Assembly (NCBI GenBank): GCA_018902755.1 | Contig: JAHIQI010000010.1 | Location: 1 to 64,000 of the forward strand | Origin: Pseudomonadota bacterium | GTDB taxonomy: Bacteria > Desulfobacterota > Desulfarculia > Desulfarculales > Desulfarculaceae | DNA length: 64,000 bases | Direction: 5' to 3' | Part shown: piece by piece, positions 1 through 8,010 of the stretch | How positions within the stretch are numbered: the first letter of the stretch is position 1 | Layout of the letters: every line of letters begins with the position of its first letter | Translations under genes and position numbers: made by a program | The notes under the pieces: generated by a model | Seen by the model: only the letters and a program-made list of their open reading frames with translations | What the model was told of the DNA's origin: nothing | The model's database searches: none

Positions 1-17
1 GGGGGGGGGGGGGGGGG
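1..17. other. Homopolymer G run at left edge
   Basis: Seventeen consecutive G residues open the window, directly followed by ordinary coding sequence of the ThiF-like gene. A pure G tract of this length inside a conserved coding region is unlikely. It more probably marks a contig end or sequencing artefact than real biology. Confidence 0.6.
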
Positions 18-682
18 CCGTGCAACTCGCGCAGGCCCGGCCCCTGGGGAGGTATCACCATGACCATGCCCTCCATGCCTGCCAAGGCCCCGTGCACCAG
101 GGGAACCCCCGCCGCCCGGCAGGCGTCCTCCAGGTGATAGCGGGCGGTGAGGTTGTCCAGGCAATCCACCACCACCTGACGTCCAGCCACCAGGGCGGGC
201 AGGTTTTCCGGGCCGATCCAGGCCACCTCGCCCCGCGCCTCGCAGGCCGGGTTGAGGCTGGCCGCCGCCTGGGCCGCCACCTGGGCCTTGGGGCGTCCCA
301 GGGTCTCGGGAGTGGCCAGCATCTGGCGGTTGAGATTGCTCTCCTCGAAGCTGTCGCCGTCCACCAAGAGAAGCTCCCCCACCCCCAGGCGGGCCAGCAG
401 CAGGCAGGCGAGGCCTCCCAGGCCGCCGCAGCCCATCACCGCCACCGAGGAGTTCAGCAGGCGGGCCTGGTCCTGGGCGCTAAGCTCGCCTCGGTTGGCC
501 CGGAAACGCTCGGGCCAGATGCCCTGCTCCAGGCACTCCAGCATGGCCTGTTTCAGCCCGCCGCCGCGCTCGGCGGCCAGGGCTTCCAGACCGGCCAGGC
601 TCACCGCGTAAAAGGCCTCGCCCTCGGGCAGAGAGTTTTCTTGCAGATAAGGAGCCAGGATTCGGCGCAACTCGGGCATCAT
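1..682 (-). CDS. ThiF/MoeB/HesA-family E1-like adenylyltransferase (partial, 3' end missing)
   Basis: The minus-strand frame is open from an ATG at 682 to the window edge, about 222 residues. E1-like enzymes adenylate the C-terminal Gly-Gly of a ubiquitin-like sulfur carrier. Visible family marks are the nucleotide-binding GCGGLGG near residue 84, VDGDSFEESNLNRQ containing the conserved Arg, and DCLDN. An N-terminal extension of about 75 residues precedes the Rossmann part. The ATGATG start overlaps the TGA of the upstream carrier gene, so the two are translationally coupled and are very likely enzyme and substrate. The pathway (molybdopterin, tungstopterin, thiamine or another) cannot be told from the sequence. 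The C-terminus lies outside the window, and the last codons run into the G homopolymer. Confidence 0.88.
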   Translation of the reverse strand, partial: MMPELRRILAPYLQENSLPEGEAFYAVSLAGLEALAAERGGGLKQAMLECLEQGIWPERFRANRGELSAQDQARLLNSSVAVMGCGGLGGLACLLLARLGVGELLLVDGDSFEESNLNRQMLATPETLGRPKAQVAAQAAASLNPACEARGEVAWIGPENLPALVAGRQVVVDCLDNLTARYHLEDACRAAGVPLVHGALAGMEGMVMVIPPQGPGLRELHGPPPPP

Positions 683-918
683 CCCCCTCCCACCGGCGGG
701 AACAGGCCCACCCGGTCGCCGTCCTTGAGCTCCTGGTCCGGGGCGGCCGAGCGGCCGTTGACCATGATGATCTTGATGCGCGCCGGGTCCAGGCCCAGGC
801 GGAGGATCAGGCCTTCGGCGCTCTCGCCCGCCACGAACTCCAGGTCCAACCCGGTGTCGGGGTCGTAGCCCGGCACCTGCTTACGCAGGGTGGTGCTCAG
901 TTTGACCAAGAGGGGCAT
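679..918 (-). CDS. MoaD/ThiS-family ubiquitin-like sulfur carrier
   Basis: This 79-residue protein begins MPLLVKLSTTLRKQVPG and ends VGLFPPVGGG. That is the beta-grasp sulfur-carrier pattern, with a flexible C-terminal Gly-Gly that an E1 enzyme activates; here there are three glycines. The internal ATG at 918 is preferred over an upstream TTG at 948 because a strong GAGGAAGG ribosome site lies just before it. Its stop overlaps the start of the ThiF-like gene. It probably delivers sulfur as a thiocarboxylate in cofactor assembly. Carriers of this type are known to accompany tungsten or molybdenum aldehyde oxidoreductases, but no such enzyme is visible in the window. Confidence 0.85.
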   Translation of the reverse strand: MPLLVKLSTTLRKQVPGYDPDTGLDLEFVAGESAEGLILRLGLDPARIKIIMVNGRSAAPDQELKDGDRVGLFPPVGGG

Positions 919-944
919 GGCCTTCCTCGCGCAAAGGGTCTCTA

Positions 945-2426
945 TCAACTATAGCCCAGCTCCAGGGTCATTTCCTGGTGCTCCCAGCCGTGCACCGCAA
1001 AGGGCTTTCCCTGCTCGGTCCACCCCAGGCGGGCGAACAGGGGCACATTGGCCGTCTGCACCGAGGCGGTGAGCTTGTCCGCCCCCCGGCGGTGGGCCTG
1101 CTCCTTGGCCTGGGCCAACAGCTCCGAGGCCACCCCCTGGCCCCGCTGCTCCGGCAGCACCGCCAAGCGCCCCAGGCGCAGCAGGCCTTGTCCCTGTTCC
1201 TCGGGCAGCAGGCGCAACACGCCAGCCAGCTCGCCGCCCAGCCAGGCCCCCAGATGCAGGGCCATGCGGTCCTGGCCGTCCTGGTCGGTGCCCAATACGA
1301 TGCCTTGCTCTCGCACGAAAACCTGGTGGCGCAGGACCAGGGCCGCGTCCAGCTCCTCGGTGTTGCGCATGGGCCGCACCACCAGGCCGGGCGGCTCCAG
1401 CTCCCAGGCCCCCAGGGCGGTGTAGGCCCCGGAGCGCGCCGCGCCCGCCTTGGCCGTGCCCAGGCTCAGGCCATAGGCCCGCATCAGGGCTGCCACCTCG
1501 GCGTAGAGCCCGGCCAGGTATTCCGGGTCCGGGGCAGCCTCCAACTCGAACTGTTCGCAGGAGCGCGCCGGGGTGAGCAAGGGAATCACCCCCATCTCGG
1601 CCAGCAGGTGGCAGCCCTCCAGGGTCTGCACCCGGTCCTCGCCCAGCCCGGCCAGGATGGTGCAACTCACCTGCCCCGCCCCCAAGTGGCGCACCGACTC
1701 GGCCCAGGCCTCCACGTAGCGGTCCAGGCCCAGCCCCGACTTGGCCGGGGCTATGCGCCCCAGCACCGCCGGATCGAAGCTCATCAGGCTCAGCTCCAGG
1801 CAATCCACCCCGGCCTGGGCCAGCCGCTTAAGGTCCTTGGTGAATGCTGGGGGCAACAGCGAGGCCTGCACCGGCAGGCCGGTATTTTCCTTTATGGCCT
1901 TGGCGCAGTCGATGAGGTGCTTGATCTCGCCCCCCGCCGGGGGAACCACCCCGGCCATGAGCAGCACGTGGGCCACCCCGTCCAGCTCCTTGGCCCGCGC
2001 GGCGGCCCGGGCCACCTGCTCCGGAGTCTTTTCCTCCAGGTCCTGGCCCGCGTCCCGGGCCGGGCCCATGGGGCAGAAGGTACAGCGGTTGGGCGAGGGC
2101 CAGAACAGGCAGGTTGGCCCCACCATGGCCAATAGGCAGTCGGCCCCGTAGCGTCGGGCGATCCGGCCCAGGGGTGCGCCCGAGGGGTCGCTCTCGGCGC
2201 TGAAGGCCGGGGCAGGCAAAACCTCCACCGGCACCTCCACCGGCTTGCCGTCCCGGCACAGCCTGCCAGCCTCCAGGCTCCAGGGCGAGTCGCCCAGGGG
2301 CGGGCACACCGCCCGGCCTTGGACCAGCAGCACCAGGTCATCACCCTGGTCTTGGGGCAAGGCTTGGCCCGGTTCCGGGCGGAGCCCCAGGCACAAAAGT
2401 TGGTTGATTATCTGGGCATGGTCCAT
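945..2426 (-). CDS. Radical SAM protein fused to a C-terminal GNAT acetyltransferase domain
   Basis: The protein has 493 residues, starting from an ATG with a GGAGG ribosome site rather than from the longer open frame. Residues 106-118 hold C-x8-C-x2-C (TCLFWPSPNRCTFCPMG), the expected ligands of a radical SAM [4Fe-4S] cluster. The following TIM-barrel part contains KTPEQVA and QVSCTILAGLGED. From about residue 345 a complete GNAT domain follows (LRHQVFVREQG, RLAVLPEQRGQGVA). From memory it resembles the MSMEG_0568 radical SAM and MSMEG_0567 acetyltransferase families, which are normally separate neighbouring genes in nitrilase-linked clusters; here they appear fused. Elp3 also combines radical SAM and GNAT domains but with different motifs. 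It sits 77 bases after hgcB and 26 before the MoaD-like gene. The substrate is unknown. Confidence 0.82.
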   Translation of the reverse strand: MDHAQIINQLLCLGLRPEPGQALPQDQGDDLVLLVQGRAVCPPLGDSPWSLEAGRLCRDGKPVEVPVEVLPAPAFSAESDPSGAPLGRIARRYGADCLLAMVGPTCLFWPSPNRCTFCPMGPARDAGQDLEEKTPEQVARAAARAKELDGVAHVLLMAGVVPPAGGEIKHLIDCAKAIKENTGLPVQASLLPPAFTKDLKRLAQAGVDCLELSLMSFDPAVLGRIAPAKSGLGLDRYVEAWAESVRHLGAGQVSCTILAGLGEDRVQTLEGCHLLAEMGVIPLLTPARSCEQFELEAAPDPEYLAGLYAEVAALMRAYGLSLGTAKAGAARSGAYTALGAWELEPPGLVVRPMRNTEELDAALVLRHQVFVREQGIVLGTDQDGQDRMALHLGAWLGGELAGVLRLLPEEQGQGLLRLGRLAVLPEQRGQGVASELLAQAKEQAHRRGADKLTASVQTANVPLFARLGWTEQGKPFAVHGWEHQEMTLELGYS

Positions 2427-2503
2427 GGCTGCTTGCCTCCGGCTGACTGACTGGAGCGGGCCCGGTTGGCCCGGCAAGTCATTGTACCACCGGGGCTAAG
2501 GGT

Positions 2504-2860
2504 TCAGCAGCAGCCGGAGCTTTTGCGGCGCGGGGCGGCATCCAGGGCGGTTTGCAGGCCCTGCTGGGGGGCGCGGGGTTCGGCCACGCAGCAGCAGGCG
2601 TTGCCCTTGCGGCCGAAGGCGCTGTTGATGACCGCCTGGGCGCAGCCCACCCCGGCCTCCACCCACAGGGCCTCGGCGGGGCAGTTGGTCATGCAGGCCC
2701 CGCACTCCATGCAGGCGTCGCGGTCGGCCACCACCACCCGCTTGTCGATGAGGGCCAGCACCCCCTGGGGGCAAACCTCCACGCATAGGCCGCAGCCCAG
2801 GCACAAATCGGGGTTGGCCTTGAGGCTCACCACGTCCTTGAGGTAACGTAAAGCAGGCAT
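2504..2860 (-). CDS. hgcB: Mercury methylation ferredoxin HgcB
   Basis: This 118-residue dicluster ferredoxin has two Cx2Cx2Cx3C sites, at Cys20-30 (CLGCGLCVEVCP) and Cys50-60 (CMECGACMTNCP), each binding a [4Fe-4S] cluster. A further Cys at residue 73 (GVGC) and a terminal Cys-Cys pair (117-118) match the extra cysteines known to matter in HgcB. There is also an unusual Cys triplet at 89-91. HgcB is believed to reduce the corrinoid of HgcA so that it can accept a methyl group, and it takes part in transfer to Hg(II). The ATG follows a GGAG site, 9 bases after the hgcA stop, so the pair is co-transcribed. Confidence 0.95.
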   Translation of the reverse strand: MPALRYLKDVVSLKANPDLCLGCGLCVEVCPQGVLALIDKRVVVADRDACMECGACMTNCPAEALWVEAGVGCAQAVINSAFGRKGNACCCVAEPRAPQQGLQTALDAAPRRKSSGCC

Positions 2861-2869
2861 GTTCTACTC

Positions 2870-4006
2870 CTATGCCGCCACCAGGGCGTAGACCCACAGG
2901 CCCAGACCCAGGGCCGTGGCCGCGATCTGCAAGGGCACCGCCCGGCGCATCTCCTTCTTCACCCCGGACAAAGAGGTGTAGGTGGAGGCCCCGGTGAAGT
3001 TCATGGCCAAAAAGCTGCTCAAGGCGGGCACGGCCAGGCACCAAGCCCACAGCTCGGCCCCGGCGGGCGCGGGCCACAGGGCCCAGAGCAGGGCCGCCCC
3101 GGCCAGGCCCGGCCACAGGCCCTTCAAGGAAAAGGCCCGCCCCGGCAGCCAGGGCAAGAGGATGGGCGAGGCCACCGCCCCGGCCAGGGCGGCCAGAAGC
3201 ATGGCCCCCACCGCCCTGAGCCCCGCCCCGGTCAGGGCGCTCCAGAAGCCGGCCCCGCTCACCAGGCCACCCAGCCCGGCCAGGACCAGCAGGACCGGCA
3301 GCAGCCACAAGTAGATCTGCAAAACCTGGGTCAGTTCCACCGGCACCAGCACCGTGCGGGCCTTGAGGGGAAAGCTCACCCGGCGCATGGCCGGTTCGGC
3401 CTTCATGCCCGCCGCCAAAAAGGCGGGCAGGTCCCGGGCCAGCACCGGGCCGTAGCTCACCCCGAAGCCGCAATGCTTTTTCACCAGATGGGCGGCCACT
3501 CCCGGCGCGGCCAGTTGAGGCAGGATCAGCTTGCGGTGGCTCACCACCCGCTCCAGGCCGCTGGCTCGCACCCGCCCGGCCAGCTCGGCGGTGCCCATGG
3601 TGCCCTTGCCCGCCGCGCACCACACGTTGACCCCCTTGGTGTCCAGGACCAGCAGCCAGGCGTCCAGCTCCCGGGCCTCGCGGCGCAGGTGGTCGAAACT
3701 GAGCTTGTAGTTGGCGCTGACCAGCACCGGGGAGTCCGGCGTGGGGCGATTCAGGGCGTAGAGGCCGGGGACCACCTTGTAGTCGTGGCGGCCAAAGCCC
3801 AGACGGACCCGCAGGGTGCCCCGGTTATCGGCTTGGCTCAACTCGCCGCCCACCCGAGGCACCGGACCGGCTGGGGTGTCCACCGCGCCCAGCACAAAGG
3901 GCTGGGTCAGGGGATCGCCGTAAGACTCTTCCGTACCGCAACAGGACATGGACTCCTGGGGCGGCATCTGGGTGAGCAGGGGCAAGGGTTGGGGGCCGAC
4001 TGTCAT
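2870..4006 (-). CDS. hgcA: Mercury methylation corrinoid protein HgcA
   Basis: The product has 378 residues. The N-terminal corrinoid-binding domain carries the cap-helix signature NVWCAAGKGTMGT at about 127-139. Cys130 is the expected cobalt ligand needed for methyl transfer to Hg(II). Roughly five hydrophobic membrane helices follow from about residue 230 to the end, as in the HgcA family. The ATG has a GGAGG ribosome site, and a TAGAAT box about 23 bases upstream could be a -10 element. hgcB follows directly. Most HgcA proteins read GTFGT at the end of the motif where this one has GTMGT. The host is predicted to be able to make methylmercury under anoxic conditions. The native role of the pair is not established. 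Confidence 0.96.
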   Translation of the reverse strand: MTVGPQPLPLLTQMPPQESMSCCGTEESYGDPLTQPFVLGAVDTPAGPVPRVGGELSQADNRGTLRVRLGFGRHDYKVVPGLYALNRPTPDSPVLVSANYKLSFDHLRREARELDAWLLVLDTKGVNVWCAAGKGTMGTAELAGRVRASGLERVVSHRKLILPQLAAPGVAAHLVKKHCGFGVSYGPVLARDLPAFLAAGMKAEPAMRRVSFPLKARTVLVPVELTQVLQIYLWLLPVLLVLAGLGGLVSGAGFWSALTGAGLRAVGAMLLAALAGAVASPILLPWLPGRAFSLKGLWPGLAGAALLWALWPAPAGAELWAWCLAVPALSSFLAMNFTGASTYTSLSGVKKEMRRAVPLQIAATALGLGLWVYALVAA

Positions 4007-4082
4007 ATCTCCCTCCGGGCATGGCTATATTCTAATCCAAAGCTAGGGATTTTCCAGGCGTCCGGCGCCCTGAAAGCGCGAC

Positions 4083-4979
4083 TCAGGGATTGGCCGTGGC
4101 CACCCCCGCCGCGCCCCGCTCCAGCAGCAGCTCGTACATGGCCTGGGCCAGGCGTCGGCCCAAAAATATCTGGGACGCGGTGGTCAGGTGGATGCCGTCG
4201 GATTTTAGCGGCAGGTCGTCGGTGGTCACCATGCGCACCCCCGGCAGGTTGACCCCGGCCTGCTTCTTCTTGAGCAGGTCCCAATAGCGGAAAGCCGGGT
4301 CGCCGCGCCAGTTGGCGGCCAGGTTGCCCACCTGGCAGAACACCACCGGCAGCTTTGGGTCACCCAGGTCTCGCCGCCAGGAGGCCACCAGGGCCGCGAA
4401 ACGCTGGGGCCAGGCCTCCACCGCCCCGCGCGAGTAGGCGTCGCTCTCGCCCTGGTAAAAGAGCACCCCGCTCAGGCGGCCCTTGTTCTCGGCCAGGCGG
4501 GCCCGGCGCAGGCTGGAGCCGTAGAGGGTGTTCGGCCGGGTGCTGGGGGCCCACTGCTCCATGGTCACCCGCCCGCGAGCGCAGGGTATCAGGCCCACGT
4601 GCACCGCGGGCAAAAGCTCGGTGAGGTACTGGGCAAAGGACGCTCCCGGTCCCACTCCGGGGGCCAGATCCAGGGAACAGGCATCCTTTTGGCCTCTGGG
4701 GTCGTCAAGGGGCTCGGCGGCCTCGGCCCACACGTCGGCGTTGGTGAAGTTCTTGATGCGCCCCCGGTTGGCCGGAAAATCGGGCGGCAACTGGTCCAGG
4801 GTCCCCCGGCCGGACATGTTGGACTGTCCCGCCAGGATGAACAGCAGGGTCCGGGGCTTGTCGCCGTCCATGCCGCATCCCGCCGCCCCCGCCAGCAGGG
4901 CGGCCGATAAGACTAGGCAGAACAATAGCCTGCGGCTAACAAGCCTTTTTCTTGACAACAAACGCATATGCCATATCAT
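4083..4979 (-). CDS. Secreted SGNH-type esterase (SASA/CE6-like), probable lipoprotein
   Basis: Start assumed at the ATG at 4979 (about 298 residues); a nearby in-frame ATG lies at 4967, and neither has a clear ribosome site. The N-terminus has a basic stretch, then a hydrophobic segment ending LLAGAAGCG, compatible with a signal peptidase II site. The mature part has the SGNH/SASA blocks: GQSNMSG near the beginning with the nucleophile Ser, QGESD in the middle, and DGIHL near the end with the catalytic Asp-His. Enzymes of this group remove acetyl groups from carbohydrates such as sialic acid or xylan. It is convergent with nothing and divergent from the Ton cluster. The substrate is unknown. 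Confidence 0.8.
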   Translation of the reverse strand: MIWHMRLLSRKRLVSRRLLFCLVLSAALLAGAAGCGMDGDKPRTLLFILAGQSNMSGRGTLDQLPPDFPANRGRIKNFTNADVWAEAAEPLDDPRGQKDACSLDLAPGVGPGASFAQYLTELLPAVHVGLIPCARGRVTMEQWAPSTRPNTLYGSSLRRARLAENKGRLSGVLFYQGESDAYSRGAVEAWPQRFAALVASWRRDLGDPKLPVVFCQVGNLAANWRGDPAFRYWDLLKKKQAGVNLPGVRMVTTDDLPLKSDGIHLTTASQIFLGRRLAQAMYELLLERGAAGVATANP

Positions 4980-5154
4980 GTCAAAATAAGCATGCACTCC
5001 TGCCCGGAGGCTACGGCCCGCCGCGGGGCGCCGGGGGTGTTGGGAACTGGACGGAACCACGCTATCATTGGAGGGTGTCAGCCAGAAGGCTGAGCCGGTT
5101 CTGTCCGTCTTGTTAGGGCCGTCACCATCGTTCACCACGAAGGATGAACCCCAG

Positions 5155-5182
5155 GCCCTTTAAACAAGGGCGGGGGTTTTTT
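5155..5182 (+). terminator. Short hairpin followed by T run upstream of the Ton cluster
   Basis: GCCCTT (5155-5160) and AAGGGC (5166-5171) form a perfect stem with a five-base loop, followed by GGGGG and six T. It lies between two divergent genes and just 14 bases before the first Ton-cluster ATG. It may therefore be a weak attenuator rather than the end of an upstream transcript. Confidence 0.35.
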
Positions 5183-5195
5183 GTTTGGGCAATAC

Positions 5196-6005
5196 ATGAA
5201 ACACGAAAAGTCTAACACAGGCAACACCATCTGGCTGACAGTGCTGCTGTTGGCCGCTTCCCTGGCCGGGTTGGGGGCCGCTTCTTCCGCCCAGAGCGTG
5301 CCCAAGGCCCAGGATGTGGGCCGCCAGTCCAAGGAGGCGGTGCAGCTTCGGGTGGCCACCCAAAAAGAGCTGGACGCCTGGGCCGATCAGCGGGCTCCCC
5401 TGGCCGACGCCATCGAGGCGGCCGGCAAGGAGCTGAAGCTGGTCACCGCCCAGCGGGTGAAGGCCCAGGCCTACCTGGCCGGGCAAAGGGCCAAGGTGGC
5501 CGAACTCAAGCGCCGCCTGGATGAGATGGCGCGCATCCGCCAGGAGCTGGAGCCCTTCCTGGATCAGGAGACCGCCCGCCTGGCCACGGTGGTGGGGGCC
5601 GACCTGCCCTTCCTGGTGAGCGAGAGGGCCAAGCGCCTGGCCTCGCTTAAGCACACCCTCAACGACTACGACGCCTCCCTGGCCAAAAAGGCCGGCAGCC
5701 TGTTGAACGCCCTGGAGGTGGAGGCCCGCTACGGCCAGACGGTTTCGGTGGAAGAAACCGAGATGGAGATACAGGGGGCCCGCCGCCGGGTGCGCCTGCT
5801 GCGCCTGGGCCGCTTGGCCCTGTTCGCCCTGGACCCGGCGGGCCGCCAGGCCTGGCGCTGGGACCGGGAGTCGGGCCAGTGGAAGCCCCAGGACACCCTG
5901 CACCGCCAGTTGGAGATGGCCGCCGAGATCGCCCAGCGCCGCCGGGTGGTGAGCCTGGTCGAGCTGCCGGTGGGCCTGGCCCCCGCCGCGCCGGAGGCCA
6001 AGTGA
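5196..6005 (+). CDS. DUF3450 periplasmic coiled-coil protein of the Ton system
   Basis: This 269-residue protein has an N-terminal signal peptide (about residues 10-36, ending AASSAQS), then long charged helices predicted to form coiled coil. The C-terminal region is basic and mixed. This is the DUF3450 arrangement, usually the first gene of TtpC/ExbB/ExbD/TonB clusters. Its exact role is unknown; the family is thought to assist energy transfer to TonB-dependent outer-membrane transporters from the periplasm. The ATG at 5196 is used because the longer reading starts with an isolated TTG. The stop overlaps the next start (GTGATG), indicating coupled translation. Confidence 0.82.
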   Translation: MKHEKSNTGNTIWLTVLLLAASLAGLGAASSAQSVPKAQDVGRQSKEAVQLRVATQKELDAWADQRAPLADAIEAAGKELKLVTAQRVKAQAYLAGQRAKVAELKRRLDEMARIRQELEPFLDQETARLATVVGADLPFLVSERAKRLASLKHTLNDYDASLAKKAGSLLNALEVEARYGQTVSVEETEMEIQGARRRVRLLRLGRLALFALDPAGRQAWRWDRESGQWKPQDTLHRQLEMAAEIAQRRRVVSLVELPVGLAPAAPEAK

Positions 6006-7396
6006 TGCGCGGGTGGGTGTGGGCCCTGGCCGCCGCCCTGGCGCTTTGCTTCAGCGGTCCGGCCCTGGCCGCCGACTTCGGCCAGGCGGCCCAAAAGACC
6101 GCCGCCGAGCGCACCCAGGCCCAGGCCGAGTTGGGGCGCACCAGGCAGGACATCGCCCAGGAGCGGGCGGCCATGCAGGCCAAGCTGAAGGAGATCAAGG
6201 AGAACCTGGCCCGGGAGAAAAAGGCCCTGGCCCAGGCCCGGGAAGACCTGGCCGCCACCAGCCGCCAGAGGGCCGAGCTGACCCGCCAGTTGGCCGAGAC
6301 CAGCGGCGACCTCAAGGAACTGGCCGGGCACGTGCGCGCCGCCGCCCGGGAGCTGTTGGCAATGGCCGAGCGCTCGCCGGTCACCGCGCAGAACCCGGAG
6401 CGTTTGGAAATTTTGCGCGGCTACCTGAACAAGAGCCGCTTCCCCGGCCTGAACGACATCCAGCAGTTGGTGGAGCTTTACTTCGCCGAGATGGCCGGCA
6501 GCGGCCGGATCGCCCGCTGGAAGGGCCCCCTGGTCAACCGCGACGGCCAGGAGGTGCAGGCGGACATCGTGCGCCTGGGCGCTTTCACCACCTTGTTCCG
6601 CACCGGCGGCGAGGTAGGCCTGGCCACCCTGGGCCAGGCCTCGGGCCGCCTGCTGGCCGCCGGGGGCGATCTCTCCTGGGGGCTGAGCAGCGACATCACC
6701 TCCTACCTGAACCGCGAGACCGACGCCGCGCCCATGGACATCAGCGGCGGGGCCGCCCTCAAGCAGCTCAGCCGTCGCGAGACCCTGTGGGAGCAGGTGC
6801 GCTCCGGCGGCCCCCTGATCTGGCCTATCCTGGCGGTGGGCCTGGCCGCGCTGATCCTGATCATCGAGCGGCTCGTCTTCTTCAGGCGGGTGCGGGCCAA
6901 CACCGACGAGATGATGACCCACGTGGCCGAGCTGGTGGCCGGCGGCGACTTCGCCGGGGCCCTGGACGAGGCCGAGAAGCAGCGGGGTCGCCCCACCAGC
7001 AACGTGATCACCGCGGGCCTGGCCCTCCGCGACCAGCCCAGCGAGGTGATCGACAACGGGCTCAGCGAAGCCATGCTGCGCGAGCTGCCCCGCCTGGAGC
7101 GCTTCCTCACCGCCCTCAAGGTCCTGGCCGCCGTGGCCCCCTTGCTGGGCCTGCTGGGCACGGTCACCGGCATGATCAACACCTTCCAGGTCATCACCGT
7201 GTTCGGCACCGGCGACCCCCGGCTCATGGCCGGGGGCATCTCCGAGGCGCTGATCACCACCCAGTTGGGCCTGGCCGTGGCCATTCCCATCCTGGTGGCC
7301 TCGGCCCTGTTGGGCCGCCGGGCCCAGCGCCTGGCCGGGGACATGGAAGAAAAGGCGGTGTCCCTGTCCGCCGCCCTGATAAAGGCGCGAGGCTGA
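6005..7396 (+). CDS. TtpC-like MotA/TolQ/ExbB proton channel protein with long periplasmic extension
   Basis: This 463-residue protein has a signal peptide (1-23), a coiled-coil periplasmic region (about 30-150), and a C-terminal MotA/TolQ/ExbB domain. The domain's conserved core is VAPLLGLLGTVTGMINTF, followed by GGISEALITT and LGLAVAIP. Vibrio TtpC has the same build and is needed, with ExbB2-ExbD2-TonB2, for iron-siderophore uptake. It overlaps DUF3450 and is followed by a second, short ExbB. The presence of two ExbB-type subunits is typical of this TonB2-like class. Confidence 0.87.
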   Translation: MRGWVWALAAALALCFSGPALAADFGQAAQKTAAERTQAQAELGRTRQDIAQERAAMQAKLKEIKENLAREKKALAQAREDLAATSRQRAELTRQLAETSGDLKELAGHVRAAARELLAMAERSPVTAQNPERLEILRGYLNKSRFPGLNDIQQLVELYFAEMAGSGRIARWKGPLVNRDGQEVQADIVRLGAFTTLFRTGGEVGLATLGQASGRLLAAGGDLSWGLSSDITSYLNRETDAAPMDISGGAALKQLSRRETLWEQVRSGGPLIWPILAVGLAALILIIERLVFFRRVRANTDEMMTHVAELVAGGDFAGALDEAEKQRGRPTSNVITAGLALRDQPSEVIDNGLSEAMLRELPRLERFLTALKVLAAVAPLLGLLGTVTGMINTFQVITVFGTGDPRLMAGGISEALITTQLGLAVAIPILVASALLGRRAQRLAGDMEEKAVSLSAALIKARG

Positions 7397-7398
7397 TC

Positions 7399-8010
7399 GT
7401 GGACGCTCTGCGCTCAGCCTGGGAGTTCGTCCTGGCCGGGGGTCCGGTGATGTGGCCCCTATTGGCCCTGTCCCTGTGGCTGTGGGCCCTGGTGCTCTAC
7501 AAATTCCTGTGGCTGGCCAGGGTGCGCCGCGAGGGGCTGGAGCCGGGGCAGGCCCTGGAGAGCCTCCTGAGCGGCCAAGCCCCGGATATCGTGGGACCGC
7601 GCAGCGCCGCCCTGGCCCACTTCCTGGGCGCGGGCAGCCACGCCCCCCAGTCCGACGTGCGCCTGTGGGAGGCCGCGGTGCGCCGCCAGGGGCCGCGCCT
7701 GTGGCGGCACGTGGACACCATCCTCATGCTGGCCGCCGTGGCCCCGCTCCTGGGCCTGTTGGGCACGGTCAGCGGCATGATCGACACCTTCGCGGTGATC
7801 GGCGAGTACGGTACCGGCAACGCCCAGGCCATGGCCGGGGGCATCCGCGAGGCGCTGATCACCACCGAGACCGGCCTGCTGGTGGCCATACCCGGCCTGT
7901 TCGCGGGCTACGTGCTGCGCCGCCAGGCCCGCAAGCTCCAGCAGGGCCTGTTGTCCTTCGCCGCGGCGGTGCAGAGCTGGCTGCGTTCCAGACAGGAGGC
8001 GGCATGCTGA
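7399..8010 (+). CDS. exbB: ExbB proton channel subunit
   Basis: The protein has 203 residues with a GTG start two bases after the upstream stop. Three membrane helices are visible: about 18-38 (MWPLLALSLWLWALVLY), and two in the conserved block LAAVAPLLGLLGTVSGMIDTF through TGLLVAIPGLFAGYV. ExbB forms the inner-membrane proton channel with ExbD and powers TonB. Its length is close to the short ExbB2 type. The last codons overlap exbD by seven bases. Confidence 0.9.
   Translation: MDALRSAWEFVLAGGPVMWPLLALSLWLWALVLYKFLWLARVRREGLEPGQALESLLSGQAPDIVGPRSAALAHFLGAGSHAPQSDVRLWEAAVRRQGPRLWRHVDTILMLAAVAPLLGLLGTVSGMIDTFAVIGEYGTGNAQAMAGGIREALITTETGLLVAIPGLFAGYVLRRQARKLQQGLLSFAAAVQSWLRSRQEAAC

Noticed and set aside
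2504..2860. Ordinary 2[4Fe-4S] ferredoxin not linked to HgcA
   Set aside because: Cys73, the terminal Cys pair and the immediate position behind hgcA point to HgcB.
6013..8010. A 665-residue frame covering both the TtpC-like gene and exbB
   Set aside because: Only the part from 7399 is real exbB. The first two thirds read Gly/Arg/Pro-rich nonsense opposite to the correct TtpC frame.
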